From positions 1 to 17,645 of the forward strand of contig CANGYC010000017.1 of NCBI GenBank assembly GCA_947457975.1: a stretch of 17,645 nt of DNA, given 5' to 3'. Positions 1 to 7,654 of the stretch are shown piece by piece. The DNA comes from Comamonadaceae bacterium (GTDB lineage: Bacteria > Pseudomonadota > Gammaproteobacteria > Burkholderiales > Burkholderiaceae_C). Position 1 is the stretch's first letter, and every line of letters begins with the position of its first letter. A program made the translations under genes and the position numbers. The notes under the pieces are model-generated. The model worked only from the letters and a program-made list of their open reading frames with translations. It made no database searches and was not told where the DNA came from.

Positions 1-11
1 CCTCCTCGACC

Positions 12-935
12 ATGAACTCCTCTCTTCCTGCCGGCCTCGGTGTCATTGGCCTGGGCTCCATGGGCCTGGGTGCGGCCCGCTCTGCCCTGCGCCGTGGTGT
101 GGCCACCTGGGGCTGTGACACACGCGCCGAGGTGCGCGATGCCTTCGCCCGCGATGGTGGCCAGGCCGTCGAGCGCCCAGCCGACCTGGCCCCGCACTGC
201 CGCGTGGTGGTGGTGCTGGTGGTCAATGCCGCACAGACCGAAGAGGTGCTCTTCGGCTCCAACGGCCTGGCAGGCGCCATGGTGCCCGGCTCGGTGGTGG
301 TCTGCTCGGCCACCGTCGATCCGGCGGTGGTGCCCGGCTGGGCCGAGCGTCTGGCCAAGCACGGGCTGCTGCTGATCGACGGCCCCGTCTCCGGCGGCGC
401 CCGCAAGGCCGAGGCCGGCGAGATGACGGTCATGGCCTCCGGCGCGCCCGAAGGTTTTGAGGCGGGGCTGGAGCTCCTGCAGGCCTGCGCCGGCAAGGTC
501 TACCGCCTGGGCGACAAGCCGGGCATCGGCTCGACCGTGAAGATGGTGAACCAGCACCTGGCGGGCGTGCATATCGCCACCGCCTGCGAGGCCATGGCCC
601 TGGGCATGCGCGCCGGCGCCGACCCGGCGCAGCTGTACGAAGTGATCTGCAACTCCGCCGGCATGAGCTGGATGTTTCAGAACCGCGTGCCCCACATCCT
701 GGAGGGCGACTACACGCCGCTGTCGGCCGTCAACATCTTCGTCAAGGACCTGGGCATCGTGCTCGACGCCGCGCGCAAGCTGGCCTTTCCCCTGCCGATG
801 GCGGCCGCGGCCCACCAGCTTTACCTGGCCACCGCCGCCATGGGCCACGGTGCGGAGGACGATGCCGCCGTGGTCAAGTACTACGCGGCCCTGGCCGGGC
901 TTGAGCTGCCCGAAGGCAAAGGACAGACGACATGA
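12..935 (+). CDS. ltnD: L-threonate dehydrogenase (3-hydroxyisobutyrate dehydrogenase family)
   Basis: This is probably the NAD-dependent enzyme that oxidises L-threonate at C2 to 2-oxo-tetronate in the cytoplasm. The 307-residue protein has the beta-hydroxyacid dehydrogenase layout. A Rossmann motif GLGSMG lies at residues 13-18, the substrate-binding DGPVSGG segment at 123-129, and the catalytic Lys177 with Asn180 in the GSTVKMVNQ segment. The family alone could also be 3-hydroxyisobutyrate or tartronate semialdehyde reductase; the assignment rests on the four downstream tetronate genes. The ATG at 12 is taken as start because the Rossmann fold begins just after it. The 11 preceding bases show no Shine-Dalgarno sequence, and anything further upstream is outside the window. 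The stop overlaps the otnK start (ATGA), implying translational coupling. Confidence 0.88.
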   Translation: MNSSLPAGLGVIGLGSMGLGAARSALRRGVATWGCDTRAEVRDAFARDGGQAVERPADLAPHCRVVVVLVVNAAQTEEVLFGSNGLAGAMVPGSVVVCSATVDPAVVPGWAERLAKHGLLLIDGPVSGGARKAEAGEMTVMASGAPEGFEAGLELLQACAGKVYRLGDKPGIGSTVKMVNQHLAGVHIATACEAMALGMRAGADPAQLYEVICNSAGMSWMFQNRVPHILEGDYTPLSAVNIFVKDLGIVLDAARKLAFPLPMAAAAHQLYLATAAMGHGAEDDAAVVKYYAALAGLELPEGKGQTT

Positions 936-2203
936 TTCTGGGCGTGATCGCCGACGACTTCACCGGCGCCACCGACGTGGCAGGCATGCTGGTGGGCGCG
1001 GGCATGCGCACGGTGCAGGTCATCGGCGTGCCCGAAGGCCCCATGCCCGAGGCCGATGCGGTGGTGGTGGCGCTCAAGACACGCACCTGCCCGCCCGCCG
1101 AGGCCGTGGCCCAGAGCCTGGCAGCGCTGCACGCCCTGCGCGCCGCCGGCGCGCGGCAGATTTATTTCAAGTACTGCTCCACCTTCGACTCCACGCCCCA
1201 GGGCAACATCGGCCCCGTGGCCGATGCGCTCATGGATGCCCTGGGCACGGACCTGGCGATCGCCTGCCCGGCCTTTCCTGACAACGGCCGCACCGTGTTC
1301 CGCGGCCACCTCTTTGTGGGCGATGTGCTGCTCTCGGACTCGGGCATGCGCCAGCATCCGCTCACGCCCATGACCGATGCCAACCTCGTGCGCGTGCTGC
1401 AACCGCAAACCCGCAGGCGCGTGGGCTTGCTGGCCCAGCCCGTGGTGGCACGGGGAGCGCAGCCTGTGCGCGCCAAGCTGCAAGCCCTGCGCACCGAAGG
1501 CGTGGGCCTGGTGGTGGCCGATGCCGTGGCCAACGAAGACCTGCTTACCCTGGCCGAAGCCTGCGCGGACCATCCGCTCATCACCGCCGGCTCGGGCGTG
1601 GCCCTGGGCCTGCCCCCGGCCTATGCCCGCCGAGGCTGGCTGCAGCCCGATGCAGGCTCCGCCCAACTCACCCCTGTGCAAGGCCCGGCCGCCGTGCTGG
1701 CCGGCTCCTGCTCCGAGGCCACCCAGGCCCAGGTCGCCTGCTGGAAGGCCGGAGGCCGCACGGCCCTGCAGATCGACCCGCTGGCCCTGGCCCAAAACGA
1801 CCGCCACGCCCAGGACCTTCAGGCCAAAGCACTGGAGGCCCTGGCCCGCGGGCCGGTGCTGGTCTACGCCACGGCCGACGCGGCGCAGGTCAAAGCCGTG
1901 CAGGGAAAGCTGGGCACCGCCGAGGCGGGTGAGCGTGTGGAGCGCTGCCTGGCCGAGCTGGCGCGGGCCCTGCTTGGCGCGGGCGTGCGGCGCCTGGTGG
2001 TGGCCGGCGGAGAAAGCTCCGGCGCCGTGACCCAGGCCCTAGGCCTGCAGCAGCTGCGCATCGGCGCGCCCATCTGCCCCGGCGTGCCCTGGACCCAGGG
2101 CCTCTGGGAAGGCCAGCCTCTTTGGCTGGCCCTGAAGTCGGGTAATTTCGGCGGGCCGGACTTCTTTGCCGAAGCTCTACAACAAGCGGGAGTGGCCTTG
2201 TGA
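932..2203 (+). CDS. otnK: 3-oxo-tetronate kinase (DUF1537 / four-carbon acid sugar kinase)
   Basis: The product phosphorylates 3-oxo-tetronate at O4 with ATP, feeding the decarboxylase encoded next. The 423-residue protein has the two-domain DUF1537 architecture. The N-terminal substrate domain opens with ADDFTGATD (residues 7-15). The C-terminal nucleotide-binding domain carries the Gly-rich GGESSGAV loop (359-366) and the KSGNFGGPDFF signature (402-412). Length is normal for the family. The ATG overlaps the ltnD stop by four bases and is preceded by AAAGGA as ribosome binding site. Its own stop overlaps the GTG start of otnC. DUF1537 kinases also act on D-threonate or 4-hydroxythreonine-type substrates, but the otnC/otnI/denD/ltnD neighbours fit the 3-oxo-tetronate kinase role. 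Confidence 0.93.
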   Translation: MILGVIADDFTGATDVAGMLVGAGMRTVQVIGVPEGPMPEADAVVVALKTRTCPPAEAVAQSLAALHALRAAGARQIYFKYCSTFDSTPQGNIGPVADALMDALGTDLAIACPAFPDNGRTVFRGHLFVGDVLLSDSGMRQHPLTPMTDANLVRVLQPQTRRRVGLLAQPVVARGAQPVRAKLQALRTEGVGLVVADAVANEDLLTLAEACADHPLITAGSGVALGLPPAYARRGWLQPDAGSAQLTPVQGPAAVLAGSCSEATQAQVACWKAGGRTALQIDPLALAQNDRHAQDLQAKALEALARGPVLVYATADAAQVKAVQGKLGTAEAGERVERCLAELARALLGAGVRRLVVAGGESSGAVTQALGLQQLRIGAPICPGVPWTQGLWEGQPLWLALKSGNFGGPDFFAEALQQAGVAL

Positions 2204-2865
2204 GCACCTCTTACCCAGCCTCCCAAACCGCCCTTCGGCAGGACATCTGCCACGTCGGCCGCTCCCTGTTCGAGCGCGGCCTGGTGCATTCCACCGCCGG
2301 CAACATCAGCGTGCGGCTGCCCGATGGCGAGGGCTACCTGATCACGCCCACCGATGCCTGCCTGGGCTTTCTGGAGCCCGAGCGCCTGGCCTGGGTGTCC
2401 CTAGAGGGCGAGCAGCTGGGCGGCGACCGCGCCAGCAAGACCCTGACCCTGCACCGCCGCATCTACGCGCAGGCCCCCGAAGCAGGCTGCGTGCTGCACA
2501 CGCATTCCACGCACCTGGTGGCCCTCACCCTGCAGGGCGTGTGGCGCAGCGACAGCATCCTGCCGCCTCTAACGCCCTACCAGGTCATGAAGGTCGGCCG
2601 CATTCCTCTGGTTCCCTACCTGCGCCCTGGCGATCCGCGCATGGGCGATGCCGTCGAGGCCCTGCTGGCCCAGGCGCCCGTGCGCGGCGTCATGCACGAA
2701 CGGCTGGGCCCCACGGTCTGGGCCGCCGACCCGGCCGCTGCCATGGCCTTGCTGGAAGAGCTGGAAGAAAGCGCCCGCCTCTGGCTCATGATTGAGCCGC
2801 GCCCCAGCCCTCTGTCTGACGAACAACTGGCCGAACTCCAGCAGGTCTTCGGCGCCCACTGGTAA
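2200..2865 (+). CDS. otnC: 3-oxo-tetronate 4-phosphate decarboxylase (class II aldolase/adducin fold), with divergent active site
   Basis: By position this is the enzyme that decarboxylates 3-oxo-tetronate 4-phosphate to dihydroxyacetone phosphate and CO2. The 221-residue protein has the class II aldolase fold: an N-terminal TAGNISVRL segment (32-40), the LITPT segment (48-51), the zinc-binding LHTHSTH segment (His100, His102) and a C-terminal LEELEESARLW helix (184-194). Two usual active-site features are absent. The catalytic Glu of the family's SKE motif is Thr81 (SKT). The third zinc-ligand His of the NHGP motif is Leu169 (ERLGP), although His166 lies three residues earlier. The GTG start at 2200 sits in a GTGA overlap with the otnK stop, and no in-frame ATG alternative preserves the N-terminus. 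The operon position strongly supports the otnC identity; whether chemistry is unchanged is uncertain. Confidence 0.88.
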   Translation: MSTSYPASQTALRQDICHVGRSLFERGLVHSTAGNISVRLPDGEGYLITPTDACLGFLEPERLAWVSLEGEQLGGDRASKTLTLHRRIYAQAPEAGCVLHTHSTHLVALTLQGVWRSDSILPPLTPYQVMKVGRIPLVPYLRPGDPRMGDAVEALLAQAPVRGVMHERLGPTVWAADPAAAMALLEELEESARLWLMIEPRPSPLSDEQLAELQQVFGAHW

Positions 2866-2885
2866 GCCACTTTCCACTCCATTTC

Positions 2886-3689
2886 ATGCCCCGCTTTGCT
2901 GCCAACCTGACCCTGATGTACACCGAGCATCCTTTCTTGGAGCGCTTCGGTGCCGCTGCGGCCGATGGCTTTGACGCCGTCGAATACCTCTTTCCCTACG
3001 ACCATCCCCCCGAAGCCATCGCCCAGGAGATGCGCCGACACGGGCTGATGCAAGGGCTGTTCAACATGCCCCCGGGCGACTGGGCCGGCGGCGAGCGCGG
3101 CATAGCCGCCCTGCCCGGCCGCGAGGCTGAATTCAAAGCTGGCGTGGAGCAGGCCCTGCGCTACGCCCAGGCCACGGGCTGCCGCCACCTGCATGCCATG
3201 GCAGGCCTGGTGCCGCAGGGGGCCGACCGCGCCGTGCTGCACAGCACGTTCGTGGCCAACCTTCGGCACGCCTGCGAGCGCCTGGCGCCGCACGGCATCA
3301 CCGTGCTGATGGAGCCGCTCAACGTCCGCGACAACCCAGGCTACTTCCTCACCCATCAGGCCCAGGCGCATGCCCTGTTGGCCCAAGTGGGCCAGCCCAA
3401 CCTGCAGGTGCAGATGGACTTCTACCACTGCCAAATCAGCGAGGGCGACCTGAGCATGCGTCTGAAGAAGCACTTTGCCGGGGTCGGTTACATCCAGATT
3501 GCAGGAGTGCCCGAGCGGAACGAGCCTGACACGGGCGAAATCAACCACCCCCACCTGTTCCGCCTGCTCGATGAGCTGGGCTACCAGGGCTTTGTCGGCT
3601 GCGAGTACCGACCCCGCGCCGGCACCTCGGCGGGCCTGGGCTGGCTCAGGCGCTGGATAGAAGAAAGCACGCAAGGAAGCCGCGCATGA
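2886..3689 (+). CDS. otnI: 2-oxo-tetronate isomerase (hydroxypyruvate isomerase-like TIM barrel)
   Basis: This cytoplasmic sugar isomerase probably converts the 2-oxo-tetronates made by LtnD and DenD into 3-oxo-tetronate, the OtnK substrate. The 267-residue protein matches the Hyi/AP-endonuclease-2-like barrel. Expected divalent-metal and catalytic residues are visible: Glu143 in LMEPLN, Asp178 in MDFYH, Gln204 in YIQIAG and Glu240 in GCEYRP. Hydroxypyruvate isomerase proper is the main alternative, but a lone Hyi among four tetronate genes is better read as OtnI. The gene starts 20 bases after the otnC stop. No purine-rich Shine-Dalgarno sequence is visible in the pyrimidine-rich gap, so re-initiation after otnC is likely. 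The stop overlaps the denD ATG by four bases. Confidence 0.92.
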   Translation: MPRFAANLTLMYTEHPFLERFGAAAADGFDAVEYLFPYDHPPEAIAQEMRRHGLMQGLFNMPPGDWAGGERGIAALPGREAEFKAGVEQALRYAQATGCRHLHAMAGLVPQGADRAVLHSTFVANLRHACERLAPHGITVLMEPLNVRDNPGYFLTHQAQAHALLAQVGQPNLQVQMDFYHCQISEGDLSMRLKKHFAGVGYIQIAGVPERNEPDTGEINHPHLFRLLDELGYQGFVGCEYRPRAGTSAGLGWLRRWIEESTQGSRA

Positions 3690-4708
3690 ACATCCTGATC
3701 ACCGGCGGTGCCGGTTTCCTGGGTTCGCAACTGGCGGCGCGCCTGCTCAAGCGCGGCGAGTTTGCCGGCCAGCCCATCAGCCAGCTCATGCTGGCCGATA
3801 TCGCCACACCACAAGGCCCCCTGCTGGCCGATGCCCGCGTGCGCAGCCAGGTGGGCGATCTCGCGGCCAGCCTTCCGGCGCTGATGACGCAGCCCTGGCA
3901 CATGGTGTTTCACCTGGCCTCGGCGGTGTCGGCCGAATGCGAGCGCGACTTCGGCCTGGGTCTGCATGCCAACCTCGATGCCACACGCGCGCTGCTCGAG
4001 GGCCTGCGCGCCCAGGCCGAGCGCGGCGGCCCGGTGGCGCGCCTCTTCTTCTCCAGCTCGGTGGCGGTGTTTGGCGGCGATGCCGTGCTGCCGCTGCCCG
4101 AGGTGGTGCGCGACGGCACACCACCCCTGCCGCAATCGAGCTACGGCACGCACAAGGCCATGTGCGAGCTGCTGGTGGCCGACTACACGCGCAAGGGCTT
4201 CATCGACGGCCGCTCAGCGCGCCTGATGACGGTGTCGGTGCGCCCCGGCCGGCCCAATGGCGCAGCCTCAGGCTTTCTTTCCGGCATGCTGCGCGAGCCT
4301 CTGGCCGGTCAAGTCTCCAACTGCCCCGTGCCGCTGAACACACGGGTGGCGCTGGCTTCGCCCGACAGCACGCTAAGGGGCATCCTCGCCGTGGCCGAGG
4401 CCAGCGCTGCTCAGCTGGGCAGCCGAGCTGCCATCAACCTGCCGGCGCTGAGCACCACGGCCGGCGAAATGCTGGAGGCCCTGGCGCAAGTGGCCGGCTC
4501 CGAGGCCAGAGGCCTGGTCAGCCAGACGCCCGATGCCGGCATCACGGCCATCGTGGGCGGCTGGCCGGCGCGCTTTGACCACGCACGTGCCAGTGCCTTG
4601 GGCCTGGCGCCCGACCCCGATTTCGCCACCATCCTGCGCCAGTACATTGACGCCCATCCAGACGCCGTCCAGCTGCCATCGGCACGCCAGCGCCTGGGAT
4701 GGACCTGA
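3686..4708 (+). CDS. denD: D-erythronate dehydrogenase (extended SDR / NAD-dependent epimerase family)
   Basis: The enzyme probably oxidises D-erythronate with NAD+ to 2-oxo-tetronate, giving the operon a second entry point besides LtnD. The 340-residue protein is an extended short-chain dehydrogenase. It has an N-terminal NAD-binding TGGAGFLG motif (6-13), the FHLAS strand (75-79), a catalytic serine region SSS (123-125) and the Tyr153-x-x-x-Lys157 pair in SSYGTHK. The start codon is preceded by AAGGAAG and overlaps the otnI stop. Without context it would be called only an NAD-dependent epimerase/dehydratase; the position behind ltnD-otnK-otnC-otnI supports denD. Confidence 0.9.
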   Translation: MNILITGGAGFLGSQLAARLLKRGEFAGQPISQLMLADIATPQGPLLADARVRSQVGDLAASLPALMTQPWHMVFHLASAVSAECERDFGLGLHANLDATRALLEGLRAQAERGGPVARLFFSSSVAVFGGDAVLPLPEVVRDGTPPLPQSSYGTHKAMCELLVADYTRKGFIDGRSARLMTVSVRPGRPNGAASGFLSGMLREPLAGQVSNCPVPLNTRVALASPDSTLRGILAVAEASAAQLGSRAAINLPALSTTAGEMLEALAQVAGSEARGLVSQTPDAGITAIVGGWPARFDHARASALGLAPDPDFATILRQYIDAHPDAVQLPSARQRLGWT

Positions 4709-4722
4709 CCGCTTCCCCCACC

Positions 4723-4736
4723 GGTGCATCCGCACC
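4723..4736 (+). other. Short hairpin upstream of the TRAP binding-protein gene
   Basis: GGTGC and GCACC form a perfect 5-bp stem around an ATCC loop in the 52-base gap between denD and the binding-protein gene, 10 bases before its ribosome binding site. No T-run follows, so it is not an intrinsic terminator. It might protect a processed 5' end of the binding-protein mRNA, but a stem this short can occur by chance. Confidence 0.25.
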
Positions 4737-4760
4737 ATCACTCACCCAAGGAGACACGCC

Positions 4761-5735
4761 ATGAAAAAACAATATTGGATCGCCCCTCTCGCCCTGGCCG
4801 CAATGGCCGCCACCGGCAGCGCCTCGGCTCAGACGGTGCTGAAGATCGGCTACGCCACGAGCCAGACCTCGCACTACGGTGTGGGCTCCACCATGTTCTG
4901 CGACGACATCGAGAAGGGCACGCAAGGCCGTTACAAGTGCCAGCAGTTCCCCAGCTCGGCCCTGGGCGGCGAGCGCGAAATGATCGAGGCCGTGCAACTG
5001 GGCACCCAGGACCTGGTGAACACCTCCACCGGCCCGCTGGGCAACTTCGTGCCCGAGGTCAAGATCGTGGACATCCCCTTCCTGTTCCGTGACTATGACC
5101 ACGCCCGCAAGGTCATGGACGGCCCCATTGGCCAGGACCTGCTCAAAGCCATGCAAAGCAAAGGCCTGATCGGCCTGGCCTGGACAGAAAACGGCTTTCG
5201 CCACATGACCAACAGCAAGCGCCCCATCAGGACGGCCGACGACGCCCGTGGCCTGAAGATGCGCACCATGGAAAACAAGGTGCACATGGACGGCTACCGC
5301 ACCTTCGGCATCCAGCCCACGCCCATGGCCTTCCCTGAACTCTTTGGCGCGCTGCAGCAAGGCGTGGTCGACGGCCAGGAAAACCCCATCCCGGTGATCC
5401 TGTCCTCCAAGTTCTCGCAAGTGCAAAAGCACCTCTCGCTGACGGGCCATGTGTACTCGCCGGCCGCCCTGATCATCTCGCCCGTGGTCTGGAACAAGCT
5501 GTCGGCCGCGGACAAGACCGTGTTCCAGGAAGCGGCCAAGAAAGCCTCGGCTGCCCAGCGCAAGAAGGTCAATGACGACGAGAACAACGGCATCGCCCAG
5601 CTTGAAAAAGATGGCATGCAGGTGATTCGCCAGGTCGATGGTGGCAGCTTCCGCAAGGCTGTGACGCCGGCCTACGAGCTCTACGCCAAGGAGTTCGGCG
5701 CCGCCAAGATCCAGGCGATCCAGAACGTCAAGTAA
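4761..5735 (+). CDS. TRAP transporter periplasmic substrate-binding protein (DctP family), probably for tetronates
   Basis: The product is the periplasmic receptor of a tripartite ATP-independent transporter, likely delivering L-threonate or D-erythronate. The 324-residue protein begins with a classic Sec signal peptide (MKK, hydrophobic core, ASA-Q cleavage site near residues 23/24). The mature part shows DctP features: an EMIEAVQLG helix start (73-81), IPFLFRDYDHA (105-115), and the carboxylate-binding Arg168 in the LKMRTM segment. The GVVDGQENP loop contains the conserved Asn208. Two cysteines (47 and 60) could form a disulfide. The ATG at 4761 is chosen over upstream in-frame codons because it begins the signal peptide and has AAGGAG eight bases before it. 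Substrate is inferred only from the operon. Confidence 0.9.
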   Translation: MKKQYWIAPLALAAMAATGSASAQTVLKIGYATSQTSHYGVGSTMFCDDIEKGTQGRYKCQQFPSSALGGEREMIEAVQLGTQDLVNTSTGPLGNFVPEVKIVDIPFLFRDYDHARKVMDGPIGQDLLKAMQSKGLIGLAWTENGFRHMTNSKRPIRTADDARGLKMRTMENKVHMDGYRTFGIQPTPMAFPELFGALQQGVVDGQENPIPVILSSKFSQVQKHLSLTGHVYSPAALIISPVVWNKLSAADKTVFQEAAKKASAAQRKKVNDDENNGIAQLEKDGMQVIRQVDGGSFRKAVTPAYELYAKEFGAAKIQAIQNVK

Positions 5736-5747
5736 GCCCCCCCGGGC

Positions 5748-5777
5748 GTGCCGGCAGGCTTTGTGGCCTGCCGGCAC
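5748..5777 (+). other. Strong intergenic hairpin between the TRAP dctP- and dctQ-type genes
   Basis: GTGCCGGCAGGC (5748-5759) and GCCTGCCGGCAC (5766-5777) form a perfect 12-bp stem with a TTTGTG loop, starting 12 bases after the binding-protein stop codon. No T-tract follows, so it is unlikely to be a full rho-independent terminator. Such structures between a binding-protein gene and membrane-subunit genes commonly stabilise the upstream mRNA 3' end or cause partial attenuation, giving excess binding protein. That role is an inference here; the structure is read directly. Confidence 0.75.
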
Positions 5778-5801
5778 CCGCCAGCCTGCGCAGGTGAATG
5801 C

Positions 5802-6314
5802 ATGAAAACTCTCGAAAAGGCGCTGATGAGCGTCAACCGGTGGGCCTTGATCCTGCTGCTGGCGGCCATGTCGGTGATCATTTTCATCAACGTCATCAAC
5901 CGCTACTACGACGGCCAAGCCCTGCCCTGGGCTGAAGAAGTGGCCCGGCACATGATGATCTGGCTGACCTTCCTGGGCGCCGGACCGGTGCTGCGCTATG
6001 GCGGCCACATTGCGGTGGACAACCTGCAGGACAGCCTGCCGCGCAAGGCGGCCATTGCACTTCGCGGCCTGATCGCGCTGCTGTTGCTGGCCTTTTTCGT
6101 CTTCCTCATCTGGTGGGGCCTGCTCTACGTGGAGCGCACGCAGTACCAGTCGACGGCGGCCACCCAAATCTCGTTTGCCTACATTTACGCGGCCATGCCC
6201 ATTGGCGGCCTGCTGCTGATCCTGCACTTTCTCTTCATCCTGCGGGACTACGTGCTCGAGAGGCGCTTTGCCTCCGACGACCATTTCGACGCCAACGCGA
6301 GTGCATCCCTATGA
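5802..6314 (+). CDS. TRAP transporter small membrane subunit (DctQ family)
   Basis: This is the small integral-membrane subunit that pairs with the large subunit encoded next. The 170-residue protein has four hydrophobic segments (about residues 14-32, 46-64, 85-107 and 128-148). It carries the DctQ pattern NVINRYYDGQ...WAEEVARHMMIWLTFLGAG (28-61 region). The ATG at 5802 is preferred over an in-frame upstream codon at 5748. The latter would lie inside the intergenic hairpin and add an 18-residue non-hydrophobic leader, whereas AGGTG lies just ahead of 5802. The stop codon overlaps the next gene's ATG. Confidence 0.9.
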   Translation: MKTLEKALMSVNRWALILLLAAMSVIIFINVINRYYDGQALPWAEEVARHMMIWLTFLGAGPVLRYGGHIAVDNLQDSLPRKAAIALRGLIALLLLAFFVFLIWWGLLYVERTQYQSTAATQISFAYIYAAMPIGGLLLILHFLFILRDYVLERRFASDDHFDANASASL

Positions 6315-7603
6315 GCGCCAGTGCCATTCTTCTGCTGAGCGCCTGCGTTTACCTGGCGATCGGCGTGCCCGTGGCCTTTGCCCTGGGCCTGTCCACCGTC
6401 ACGGCCCTGCTGCTGGGCTCGTCCTTTCCGCTGCTGGTGGTGCTCAAGGAAACCTTCACCGGCATTGACAGCTTCCCGCTGATGGCGGTGCCCTTTTTCA
6501 TCCTGGCCGCCGAGCTCATGAGCGGCGGCTCGCTCACCGCGGTGCTGCTGCGCTTTGCCAGCCAGCTGGTGGGCCACAAGCGCGGCGGCCTGGGCTACAC
6601 CAACATCGCCGGCCTGACCTTTTTCTCCGGCATTTCCGGCTCGGCCCTGGCCGACGCGGCAGGCCCGGGCTCCATGATGATCCGCATGATGGACAAGGCC
6701 GGCTACGACCGCGCCTACGCGGCCGCGCTCACGGCCTCGACGGCCATCGTCGGGCCCATCATCCCGCCCTCCATCATCATGATCATCTACGCCCTGCAAG
6801 ACGACAACGTCTCGGTGGGCAAGCTGTTTGCCGCCGGACTGGTGCCGGGCCTGCTGATCGCCTTTGGCATGGCGGCGGTGAACTGGTACGTCTCGCGCAA
6901 ACGCAACTACCGCGGCGATGACGAACAAGCCAGCTGGACCGAGATCCTGCGCACCACGTTCAAGGCCATCCCGGCCCTCCTGCTGCCAGTGCTCATCTTG
7001 GGCGGCATGCGCGCAGGCTGGTTCACGCCCACCGAAGCTTCGGTGGTGGCGGTGTTCTACGCCCTGATCTGCGGCAAGTTCATCTACCGCACGCTGGAGT
7101 GGAAGGCCCTGCCGGACATCCTCTCGCGCTCTGCCCTGCTGACGGCCTCGGTGCTCATCATCATCGGCACCTCGGCCTCATTTGCCTGGGTGCTGACCAT
7201 CGACGGCCTGCCCATCAAGCTGGCCACCTGGATGACCGCCCAGGAGTTCTCGCCCCTGATGTTCCTGCTGGCGGTCAACGTGTTCCTGCTGCTGTTCGGC
7301 ATCTTCATCGAGCCGCTGCCCGGGGTGATGGTGCTGGTGCCCATCCTTGCGCCGATTGCGGCCAAGCTGGGGATCGATCCCATCCACTTCGCCATGGTCG
7401 TGATCCTCAACCTGACCCTGGGCATGATCACGCCGCCGGTGGGCGGGCTGCTGTTCGTGACCTCCAACGTCTCTAAGGTACCGCTGGCGGCGCTCACACG
7501 CGAGCTCAAGCCCTTCCTGGTGGCCCACCTGCTGATCCTGGCCAGCATCACCCTGGTGCCGGGCCTGAGCACCTGGCTGCCTGGGGTGATGGGCTTCAAG
7601 TAA
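6311..7603 (+). CDS. TRAP transporter large permease subunit (DctM family)
   Basis: The large, sodium-coupled transport subunit of the TRAP system sits in the inner membrane. The 430-residue protein is hydrophobic throughout, with roughly 11-12 transmembrane stretches. It has the two family re-entrant-loop motifs: GPIIPPSIIMIIYA in the first half and GMITPPVGGLLFVTSNVS in the second. The GISGSALADAAGPGSMMI segment is also typical. The ATG at 6311 forms an ATGA overlap with the small-subunit stop; a longer in-frame reading reaching back to 6113 would run through the dctQ-type gene and is rejected. It is the last gene of the tetronate operon, with a 63-base gap before moaA. Confidence 0.93.
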   Translation: MSASAILLLSACVYLAIGVPVAFALGLSTVTALLLGSSFPLLVVLKETFTGIDSFPLMAVPFFILAAELMSGGSLTAVLLRFASQLVGHKRGGLGYTNIAGLTFFSGISGSALADAAGPGSMMIRMMDKAGYDRAYAAALTASTAIVGPIIPPSIIMIIYALQDDNVSVGKLFAAGLVPGLLIAFGMAAVNWYVSRKRNYRGDDEQASWTEILRTTFKAIPALLLPVLILGGMRAGWFTPTEASVVAVFYALICGKFIYRTLEWKALPDILSRSALLTASVLIIIGTSASFAWVLTIDGLPIKLATWMTAQEFSPLMFLLAVNVFLLLFGIFIEPLPGVMVLVPILAPIAAKLGIDPIHFAMVVILNLTLGMITPPVGGLLFVTSNVSKVPLAALTRELKPFLVAHLLILASITLVPGLSTWLPGVMGFK

Positions 7604-7607
7604 GCCG

Positions 7608-7636
7608 GGCCGCCAATGCAATCCCGCACGGCGGCC
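7608..7636 (+). other. Inverted repeat after the TRAP operon, possible weak 3' end structure
   Basis: GGCCGCC (7608-7614) and GGCGGCC (7630-7636) form a 7-bp GC stem around a 15-base loop immediately after the large-subunit stop. No T-run follows. It may define the 3' end of the catabolic operon mRNA or act with Rho, but it is not a canonical intrinsic terminator. Confidence 0.35.
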
Positions 7637-7654
7637 GAGGCACACTGACCCGGG

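Noticed and set aside
881..1807. 308-codon open frame on the - strand opposite otnK
   Set aside because: Antisense shadow of a gene with clear DUF1537 motifs; it has no recognisable domain.
5748..5801. Upstream in-frame start for the TRAP small subunit
   Set aside because: It would begin inside the 12-bp hairpin and add a non-hydrophobic, non-family leader; the ATG at 5802 has a ribosome site and matches the family start.
4542..6284. 580-codon open frame on the - strand opposite denD, the TRAP binding-protein gene and dctQ-type gene
   Set aside because: Composition is His/Gly/Gln/Arg-rich low-information sequence typical of the antisense frame of GC-rich genes. It spans two intergenic gaps and three well-supported genes.
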